64,000 nucleotides of DNA from assembly GCA_024516035.1 (NCBI GenBank), contig CM044956.1, positions 31,718,217 to 31,782,216 on the forward strand. The letters run 5' to 3'. Under the pieces are notes generated by a model. It did no database searches. It was not told the DNA's origin and saw nothing but the letters and a program-made list of their open reading frames with translations. Positions 35,627-46,300 of this stretch are shown here, one piece after another. The DNA is from Bactericera cockerelli (taxonomy: Eukaryota > Arthropoda > Insecta > Hemiptera > Triozidae). Position 1 is the first letter of the stretch. Every line of letters starts with the position of its first letter. A program made the translations under genes and the position numbers.

Positions 35627-36350
35627 ATATTTTTTACTTCCGAGAAATTTCTAATATTAGAAATCGGAAGTATTGTGTTCGTTTTTGTAAAAAAAAATAT
35701 TTTTTTGCTCCGATTTCAATTTTTTTTCATATTTCTGGACGTTTCATAACCTATTGAGTAAATTTGGTTTTGTGTCCGTCGGTCTGTTAAAACGATTCCT
35801 TGTAACGCGCAAATCTCGGAAACTACTCGACCGATTTTGATGAAATTTTGCACACATCTAGGAGACATTCTGTAGATGGTCCCATTTAAAATTCATCGAA
35901 TTCATACTAGCGGTTCTGGGTGAAAGAGACCATGCGCCTGACCACTAACTTTTTACTTAAACGCTTATATCTCGTGAACGGTACACCCGATTTCGATGAA
36001 ATTTTGTAAGAATATGCATATTATTGTTTTACATAGGTTATTTATGTTTATTTTTAAATTAATTATAATTTGACTCTCATATTTAAGAAAATCCGAAATT
36101 TTGGACAAAAAAGTAAAAAAAATATGGACCACGACTTACCGATACAGAATTTTTTGTGGAATTTAGAATGTAGAAAAAACGATATTATATCATAAAAAAA
36201 ATTGAAGAAAATCGGTTGAGCCGTTTTGGAGATACAAATAATTTTCTATAAAATCTCAAAATTGGCACGTGTTTACAATGTGAAGCAATCACGAGGAAGT
36301 ATTGTGTCCATAATTGGCAGTGTTTTTCTTTCTGAGCTGGAAAAATCACC
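35627..36350 (+). repeat. Larger member of the ...agtattgt / gaacggt family
   Basis: Contains gaagtattgtgttcg, atatttctggacg, tctcgtgaacggtacacc and a duplicated gatttygatgaaattttg (35837, 35990), with the same order of motifs as the arms at 52115-52400. Non-coding. Confidence 0.55.
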
Positions 36351-36359
36351 TTAAGGGAA

Positions 36360-37185
36360 CTCATTTTAGGTCACTCGAAAACATTCAGCTGTAAAACCAA
36401 CCAGCTGATCACTATTCAAGTATCCATGTTTCAACACTTCTACGAGGATTAGAAGAGCCAATCTAGCACTGTGTGTGTGGCTTATCACGGAAGTTATTTT
36501 GAAGGGGACAATATTGAATTTTAATATTAGTAATTCCATTAGAATGAAAAAATTCAGTCTCATTAAACACCTCATAGGTATGTATATTAGAAAGCATGTT
36601 TTTGGACGAACGACCAGTATTTTAATTTGTTTTGTCGCCATATCAACAATAAAAAAATAAATAAAAAAAACAGGTAGAGGAAGATTTAACCGGTTCTTGG
36701 AAGTATTTCGTGATTTATAGCTTAAAGGTATACAGACATAAAAAAAGTTATACACTTCAGTCCACTTGGGTTAGTTTTCTCAAAAAGAATTTATTGCCTT
36801 GACTTGCAATCTTGAACCAACAGCTAAAACTTGAGCTGGGGTGAGCTCTGCACTCCTTAGTCAAGGTTTCACTAAGTGAGAAAACATAAAACACTATCAA
36901 CAGTAAAACAAAACCTACTTGTGTCAATAATCCCAAGGATTTTATTAAAAACACATGTAACAGTCAATTGTAGCATGAATAAAGCGCATTATGCATAGTT
37001 CCTAAAAAACTAACATTATTTGCTAATAAATTACCCACTCTTTATAATAAACTCAGTATTGGGTTTAATTTATATGGATGTAAATGTATAATCAGATATG
37101 CCCTTATGTACAATTGTACATGTGCAATTCTAAGTCCCATAGGGGTATCATTACACAGAGGAAGCAGAAACCGTCACGGTATCTA
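36360..37185 (-). other. Probable 3' flank/UTR of the ADD-domain gene
   Basis: Directly downstream (minus) of the terminal stop at 37186. Sense AATAAA words occur (for example complementary tttatt near 36941 and 36791). No separate gene seen. Confidence 0.35.
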
Positions 37186-37463
37186 CTACCTGTTTGTGAT
37201 GGAAGGACTCATTGTTTTCACAGCAATATACCAGTCTTTGACTAGGTTATACTGAAGACAATACTTCTCGTATGCTGTGGGGTTCTGTGCAATCCAATCA
37301 TCCCTGTCATCATCCTCTAGCGGATCCTTGGGAGAATTTGTATCCAGTTCTTCCACATCTGAAGAATCATTACCGCTGTCCAGCTGCAGAACTTTTTCCA
37401 TAACATCCTCAGAGACTTGATTTAGATAGGAGAGATTGGTAGATGACTTGATATTTGAACTTT
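37186..37463 (-). CDS. Probable terminal exon of the ADD-domain gene
   Basis: The acceptor tttcacag ends at 37464. The frame reads ESSNIKSSTNLSYLNQVSED, a VEELDTN-type acidic block, DDRDDWIAQNPTAYEKYC, and stops at 37186-37188. It joins in phase to 38752 (donor G|GTGAGT), giving an open frame across the splice. How it connects to the 396-codon exon, which has its own stop, is unresolved: alternative 3' end, a small unseen intron, or an error. Confidence 0.6.
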
Positions 37464-40306
37464 CTGTGAAAACAAAATGCAACAATGACATGAAATTTCA
37501 CGGGCAAAACTTGAACAAAAATACTCTGTCTTTATGGAAAAGTAAAATCCTTCTGCCTTTGTAAACATCTTTTCATATACAGGGTGCGGCAGGACTGACT
37601 GAGATAGAGAGGTAAGGGAGATGACACCCTACCAGCTCCGCCCCTGATAAGGTTTTTGAAAATCTTAAAAGCTTATTATTCTCAGCTAATTCAGGCTTAA
37701 ATTTACAGAAATTAAAAATATTGCATTTCACTTAAAGTTCACGAGAAAAATGAAAAAATATGGCCTAAATGCCGGAAGGGCCGTATATATTTTTTCGAGC
37801 CCACCATGTTAAATTTTATGTCAAACAGTGGAAATTTGAAAATCATTTTTTTTTGTAAATTATGAATACACAAACCGATTCCTGACATTATTTTGGGCAA
37901 TAAAGGTGTCCGAAGCCCAGAACACGATGAAATCCTTGATAAACAAAAAAGCCCAATTGAAACGCTGTAGACTGAAAAATTCAACTCGGTAAATAAGACG
38001 TTACAAAATACGTGTCCGTTTTTTTCCGATTCGAAAATTTTAAAAGCTTGTTAGTGAATCTCGCGTTGTTTTTCGTGGTTTTGATGGCGGAAATAGCTTT
38101 TTGGTATTTTACTACGGAATAGTGATTTAATAAAAAGAAATATAGATGGTTGGAGTGCAGCGGTAAGCATAATCCGCTCCGAGATGTTCATGTGCAAATA
38201 AGGCAGACAATTTCAATTTATTTTATAAGGCTTTCCATGCGGAATGTCCCGGGTTCGATCCCTCGTGCCGAACAAAAAATTGTATTCTTAATTAGGTTAC
38301 AACTGTTCGTAAGTGATACCTTCCGGTGCGCTCGTGTTGACCGAGCACCTAAATGGAAGTATTGTGTCACTTCTCGCCAATCAGAAGGGCGTCATACTAC
38401 GGGATGGGCAGGCTACAACAAAGACCACAAGCGTCTACAGTAGCTCCTGTTTCAAGGATACGAAATAAACAAGGCTATGAAACACTCATCTTTTTTTTCT
38501 TTCTTTTTTAAAAAATCTTCTTTCTGTAATAATTATCTATAATCGAAAGTTTCTATATTATAATCGGTCATTTTTCAAGATTAAAGAAAAGTTATTTTAT
38601 CAAATGACCTGTTTGTATGTTGTGTCTGTGTATTATGGATGTGTGTGTGCTAAATTAAATAAGAGGCTGATTTTTTTTCATCACCTGGTACATACATATA
38701 CAATTATACATATGTGTTATGAGATTTAAGTAAAAATTGAATTCCACTCACCAGTTGATGGACTCTGCAAGCTTCTGATATTAGTGACCATGAGTTGAGG
38801 TGTGCTAGGTTTGAACTTTTGTTATTTAGAGAGCAATATTAGATTTCCTGCGCCTTTTCATAACAGAGGGATCAGCTTTCGGAATATAATCTTCGTCGTC
38901 CTCACTATCATCAGAACATACTTTTTTCTTCCTCCGCTTTCTTGTAGAAGGAGACAGCTTATTAAATTGTGTACTTTGTGTTCCAGGTACTGACAGTCGA
39001 TTAGATGGTGTTGGAGTAAGTGGAATGCGTTGTTGATTTTGTAAGGAGATTCTATTATTTATCGATTGAACAGGTGATATTGTCAGAGAGTGTTTCCTAG
39101 ATACCGAGAATCGGTCACCATTGGTATTATCTTCTTCATCAGACACAAGGTCTACTACATCATCTGATTTCTTGATACCATTCACAGGGCGGTATGGCGT
39201 AACAGCAGAATTGGTATTTTTAATTTGATTTCCAGCTGCTATTGTTCTATTTGATGTTTGAGTGGGAACAACAATTTTAGGTTTACTCTTATGAAATGTA
39301 ACACCTTTGAGATTATAAAGTTTTTCTATGTTGACAGTTTCTCTTGCACTCTCCATGCCTGGATATGATTTAGAAATAGAACGTCGAATATCCAAGCCCT
39401 GTTCTAACATACTTTTAGTAATCCAATTCAGAGATCTTATTGTGTTCAAAACATGTGTATCATTCCTCATATCCACAACACTTTTTTGAAGATGAGTCAT
39501 GTTGTTAAATTTGAGTTTGACAATTTCATCCTTGTAGAAATCTGCTGACATTAGAGCTTGATCGAGAATACTGCAAAACCATTCAGGAGTTGGGACTTCT
39601 ATGCTGGCTGGTTTATTTGCTATACTAGTCACTCTAGAAGGTAATGGTGAACTTATGGAAACATTATTTGAAGCTCTCGGTGCAAAAGAGGGATTAGCTT
39701 CCACACGGGGAGATCTGAAGCGGATTTGGGGGGAGATGTGGCTCCTGCCCCTTCCCGAGAATCTGGGCTGTGAGTTACTAGCTCTGGCAACGTTGGAGTG
39801 ACCGAGTATCAAGGGGGTCGAACGCCTCACAAGAGCAGGTGGGGACCCTCTGCCAAAGGTGGGGCCCTGTAGCAGAGACAAGTTACGAGGTCTTATCAGC
39901 TGGGGTGTTCTTGGTCCTTGTTGGCGTACCAGCAAAAAAGTTTTACCTGCAGGACGTGTTTGAGGTGCTATAAGAGGATTACGAGGCTTTGGTGCAATAT
40001 ACATGGGGGGTTTCACGGGTGGGGCAGAGCAAGAGCAGATTCCAAGAAGTGACCATTGGCAAAGAAATCGTTTACCTCACTCCCTGCACTCCCTTCTCCA
40101 GACTCATTTACAGAATCTGAAACACAAGAAGAAGGCTATTACGACACTTTCTGCTTTTTTGGGTTTTCAAATGTAGTGTCTTGAATTATAAAATGATTCA
40201 TTTGTGTGTTGTGGTGCGCGTTTGGTGTGTTGTGTGAGAAGGAAAAGGAAGAAAGAGGGGAGAGAAGAAGGGAAAGGAAAAAAAGGAAAAAGAGGGGTGT
40301 GGTGGT

Positions 40307-40362
<56 letters not shown>

Positions 40363-43300
40363 GAGAGAGAGAGATTGACAAGATGACAAGTCTATATTAT
40401 CAGAAAAAAATTTACCATATATTTTTGTGATTATCTTTAGTTCAACCTTTTGTGTAGTGTAATATAGAAGATTACATAATCATACATATTTGGGTATTTG
40501 ATATTTTTATGGACATGTTATGAAGTGAGAAAAGTAATATATAAAATTAACTACCAAATAATTTTTCTTTCACCAACACGGCCATGCCTCGGTGAACGCA
40601 CCGCGCCGCAGACCTAGCCGCACCGCGGCTAGTTTTAAATATCTTTTGTCAGATGATACCAAACCATGTTATGTTTGATCCCATAGGATGACCAATAAAA
40701 TACTTACATGAGGAATCCAGTAACACTCTCTTTGGAGTAGGAGCAGGTGGTGCCACCTTCATCTTGATCTGTGGTATGAGAACACCCAGACAGTAGTTAT
40801 GCATCAATTTATTCTGTGTTTTTAAATATTGCTTCAGATCTTTTCTGTATGTACAACAGGCAGACAAATCTTTGTTCGATCTTCTTGAGACAGAACATCC
40901 TCACCCACACTGAAAAAGTTGAGATTCAAATAAATGCAATAAATTTAGAAAAGGAACTAATGAACTAGAATAGAGAAGAAAAAATGCCTTGTATTTTAAA
41001 AAATTCCGCCAAGCCTTTGGCCCAAAAGAGGTCTGAGATCAAGTTTGGACCTGACTTTTTTATCGGAGCATTACATGACCTTTTTTACTAGAAACATCAG
41101 CCACGCTTTAGATTCTCGTGATATTAATGGTTCTGTAAACATTATCCATAAAAAAAAAAAACTAATACTTTATGTAGAGTGAATTTTACTTTAAAAAATA
41201 TGGATTTCAGACTTACGATTTGTAGTCAGCAAGAATTTGAGCAATTGTTGCATAGAGACCTCTATAACCCCACAGCAGTTTTGATTCACATACATAACAA
41301 CTCCAACTGGTAGCATCATTGACTTTTTTAACTTCATTTTGGCCAAAGTTTAACCTTACACATTTCTGTAATATTTAAATACATATTTATACAATTATAG
41401 CATGTCAGAATATATTATATGATTACTTAAAAGTCAACAATGTACTTATCTATAATAATATATAATGTATATTTAGAATATTAAAATTTGTATACAGTAC
41501 AAGTTTACATGAGAAAAGTAATAAATGAAATAATGATAAAGTACATAGGTACCTAAGGCATAGATAAAATAAGACAAGTCTTGAGAAAATAAAGATGTTT
41601 TAAAAAGAAAAAGAAAGATGTTTTTTTTTTTAATCCTTTGTGTCATAAGGCTCTATTTCCATCAGTAATTCTTATAGGTGGGATTTGAAATGATTCTGTT
41701 CAAGATTTTCTGGTAAAATATTACAAGAGGCTTTCATTAAATCTCACCCAGACCTGGGTTTCTCGGAAACGACTCAAAATATCAAGAAACGGAAAAACAT
41801 TTTTATTTTTAGGAGGATTAATTTTCAGCAAAAAAATTTGCCTAACCGGCCCCAGTCAGGCTGAGCATGGACCAACTTAAAATCTTAAATGTAATGGTAT
41901 GTCGTGTGGCATATTGTTTTTAAATTGCAACAAATTTCAGTGATACTCGTTTTCGAGATACGGGTCTGACGTCCAGAGTAATATCCATATGTTTTGACCT
42001 ATAACTCGTTAACCGTAAGTTTCAGAAAGATAAAAATTGTTGATATAAACTCCTTAGTGCAAGACCTTTCGGAAAAGTAATAACTCATTTGTTTTTATCA
42101 TAAAACTTTTCCGGCTATTCGTCCGGGTAGCTGACGAAACCGACCAGAAACTAACATCAACAGAATTAGTCGAGTTATAACTTGTTCGAAATGATCTCGC
42201 TGTAAGGAAGATTATTGATACAAATTTCATACTTTTGCAACTTACGGTTACCGAGTAAGTGATGAAAACATATATGATATTTCTCTGGACGTCCGACCCT
42301 GTAGTTCGAGTATGTCGCATCTCACTGAAATTTGTTGAAATGCACTTCTCTCAATGAGACCTTTAAATATGCCACACGACATACCATTCTATTTAAGACT
42401 TCAGAGTTGGTCCGTGCCTAGCCTGATGGGGTTGGGTAGGCATTTTTTTTTCGCTGAAAATTAATCCCCTAAAAAAAAGAATACGGGTTTTTGCGTTTTT
42501 TGATATTTTGATTAATGTTGAGTTTGGGCTTCCACTCTAAAAACCTATTCCATATTCCTTGACACTTTCAAAAAGGGCAAAATATGCCGTTTTGCTGCAT
42601 CCTTCCCCAATTTTTTCCAAATTGATTTCAATAGAAAAACAGCTGAACAGAAATATTCCGAAGTGTAAACTCTAGTAAAGTCTGGTTATAAAAACAAAAC
42701 ACGGCTTATATTGTTATAAAAAATGAATTTCTCCTAGATTAATATAGCTGAAATTTTGTAAGGTTACTAATGACATGACTTAATTACATTAGGGTCAAGG
42801 GGGGTAATTACGAACGATTTTGAGCTACATTTTATAAACATATCTGTAACCCTGAGTTGCTTTTGTAAAATCCATGTCTTGTGATTTTTTTGGTATATAG
42901 ACTTATTTAGCATTCTAATGGTGCATTATAAATAGTTTTGTGCATACTGTAGTATCTGTTTAGTGGTGTTTTATTTACCCCCGCCTGTTCGCATTTACCC
43001 CCGCCTGACGGGAGTAAATGCGAACACATTATACAATATTAAAAACGAACTTTTTAATGGCAATATGTGCTTTTTATGTACAAATAATACACCAAAATTG
43101 TACTTTGTGTCTTTAGCCACCTGTATGAAAATATGCAAAGTTTATGGACACACAGGATAGTGGTTTGAATCCTAACCACGCAGGTAGTCAGCTCTTATCA
43201 AATAGGGTATCTCTATCTTGCAAATAATAGTAATAATAATAATTTCGTGTCTGTGAGATAGGTATAGATACCTAAATCACGGTGGTGAGAGGATTATATG

Positions 43301-46300
43301 GACGCCCAGATCCAATGTCTAGGCTCCTTTCATGTCCATTGATTCTATTTGGTTTTAACATCCTGACTTGAGGTAGACAGGACGGGGGTTTCACCCTCCA
43401 TTCGCTGGGAATCGTACCAGCTACCCAGATTAACATCACCCAGCCTGGGTAGGGCCGGAATCGCCAGCCTCACATGTTCGGAGGGGACAGAATTTTCTGT
43501 GCGAACAGTCTGCTCCAACCGGGAATCGAAGTAAGGATCTCTGGACTACGGGCAGTAGTCACAACCGTTACGCCACGGAGGCTGGTAATAAAAGCATAAT
43601 AATAGTAATAGTTAATTATGAGAGCTTTTGAAAGGTGTTTTATATATTTTTTTAATTTTTTACAGATTTTGGTCTTATCAATAGTGTCTAGGTCATTGTC
43701 AATCTCAGATTTGTCTTCTTCTACCTTAATTTTTTTCTTCTTTTTTGAAACTGTTCCCCCTATATTTCTTTTCGTTTTCTACACTTTCATTTTTCTTCCT
43801 TTCTTTTGCTATGTTCAAGTACACAAATACTTTCATTGGGTCCAATACATTAGGGTACTAATATCTTGGTACTTCTTACAACCTCCCAGTATTTCAGGAT
43901 TTTGAGCCTTACGTTTGGAAAATTCTACTTTGGTTTGCGGAATCTCAAAACACTGCCGTTGCTCTTCTGACAGCCAGGTTGCCATTAAAAACATCTAATA
44001 CGATAGCAGATATCATTTGTGCTTCTGTATACAAAGGAGGTGGTTTCTTCATCTTGTAGTTCCGGGGCATTCTGAGTGTTTTGATAAATACAAAAAAAGT
44101 TATAGGGTAAAACAAACACCCAAAATATGCGTTCGTAATTACCCCATAGCAAAAAAATGCGGGGGTAATTAAGAACACCCAAAAACTATAACTTAAAAAA
44201 TGGTTAAAACAATTATTTTTGTAAAATAATAACCAAAAACATGCTTATCAATAATTAAGAGATAATGATAAAAATTCAAGTAACACTTACCTAAAAAATT
44301 GTTTTAAAAAAATCAAAAACTTCAAAAATCAATTTTTTTGATAGATCTATTTTCACTAGCTTACTAACTACAACTGAAAATAAATACTATCGAAAACTCG
44401 TGTTCAACCTGTAAAAACAATTCAAAATAATAGTATTCTACCACCAGATTCGAAATATCTTATCCTGTTTAGGTACAATGACCACTGTTCGTAATTACCC
44501 CCTGTTCGTAAATACCCCCCTTGACCCTACTTGGATCTAGAAAAATCATAAAAAAAACTCCCATTTTGGAATATGATTAGTATTAAAATATTTTATAATT
44601 ACCTTGCATTAAAAAAAATAATTTATAATTACCTTGCAAAAAAACATTGGGACAAGAAGAGCAACAGAATAATGTTCCCCCTTCTGCACACCATCGACAG
44701 TACAGATCAATTCCATCTTCACCTCGGTCAAAGTTTCCATCACCATAGAACTTATAACATTGGTTGCACACAAGTGTTTTTAGTATGGGATGTCCAACAA
44801 AAACTTGAGGTTTGTCTACAATAATGGGAACATGAGCATCACAAATTGTGCAATGTGAATATGCTCGACTAATGAGCAAACGACCTGTTGATTTAAGAAG
44901 AAAAAAAAGTCATATTTTGAAGAAGGTTAGACTAATGTTTTAGAGTTTTAAATCAATTGTTCCAGACATCCTAATACCTGTATAATAATAATAATAAAAA
45001 AAAAAACTTCAGGATTTTAAGTGTTTATGGTGATCAGTGATTGACTTTCTAATGGTCGGGTTGAGACTCAACTGCTGGATCCTAGCTCATGTAATTTTGA
45101 TCAATTTGGAGGTCTGTGATTGGTGGAAAATGAACAAGTGATGCGAAATCTACATAAAGTGGGACCGAGCAGTTGAGTCTCAAACCAACCATAAACATTT
45201 TACCCAATGAACATTCAGATACATACAGTAGGGTCCAGTGATCCCCCCAAAAAAGAAGCTACTCAAAATATCTAGAGAACAGACTTAAATTTTGAAAAAT
45301 GTTGAAACATACTTATCATGTGTGAGCCCATATGATTATTACTTACTATTAGTTAGTTGGAATTCAAAAAATTTGGAACGGGCATCCATTTCTTCTCTTT
45401 GAACCAAATTGGCCAGTTCCATAAGGCTTATGTATTGTTTTTCATCTTCAAAGGATTTTAATTTGACTCCATCATGTTTAGTTGGTGTTTGCTGGTCAGT
45501 GGTAGTGCCTGTATCCGAGTCTTCTTGAAGGTCAACTTCTGATGCTATAAATGTAATAAAGATATACAATGTCAAAATTTGAGTTAAATATTTGAATATT
45601 AATCATTGTCTTAGCTATTTGACAACCATTAATCAAATAGGAGAACTTTTTTGATATCTGTTATGGTTTACAAAAGAATTGACAATCAAGGTAATAAAAA
45701 TATGGTCAAACAACCTCAAGATAAATTTATTTTATATTACCTTTAATTACTAATTCATACTAGTGGTTCTGTGTACAGTAAACCTCTCACAGATTATATC
45801 GTCATCCCAAACACGAAGTGGCGTATCTCAAAAAATGGACATTTGAGATTTTTGGCGTATCTAGTTCTAATCATGGTTTTTTATCACCTCACGAAGGAGT
45901 ATCTCTATCTCAAAGTGTTCCAATTTTATGAGTATATTTAATTTCAACGTATATTGTTTTGAATATTTCTTTCAAAGAACGAGCTGACATATCTCGATTT
46001 ACTCTACTAAAGTTTGTATATTGAAGATACGCCACTTTGTGTTTGGGACGACAAATTATCATTGACATTAAAATATCAAGTTAAATCAAGCATGAGTATA
46101 TTGAGACCTTTCATTCAATACCTCACTCAATCGGTTTTAATTAAAAATAACAACCGGCCATCATTTGATGCCCTTTATCAATTTTTTAACAGGGTGTGGC
46201 CTGTACAACTTTTAGACCTTATGTACAACATATGGCACAGAGTCCCTGCCATACGCAAAAAGTACCTACAATGGATAATGAATGTAATAATTTTACAGTG

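Larger units (their letters stand above)
42792..44527. mobile_element. pogo/Tigger-like DNA transposon remnant
   Basis: Terminal repeats gggtcaaggggggtaattac with TA target sites at 42790-42791 and 44528-44529. The motif gttcgtaattacccc and variants recur inside both ends (42976-43027, 44130-44172, 44487-44520). On the minus strand it encodes a pipsqueak-type HTH fragment. A tRNA-SINE (43243-43584) is inserted. It lies in intron 3 of the ADD gene. Confidence 0.82.

Noticed and set aside
40204..40430. Glu/Arg-rich and Ser/Leu-rich ORFs
   Set aside because: Translations of the GA/CT microsatellite.
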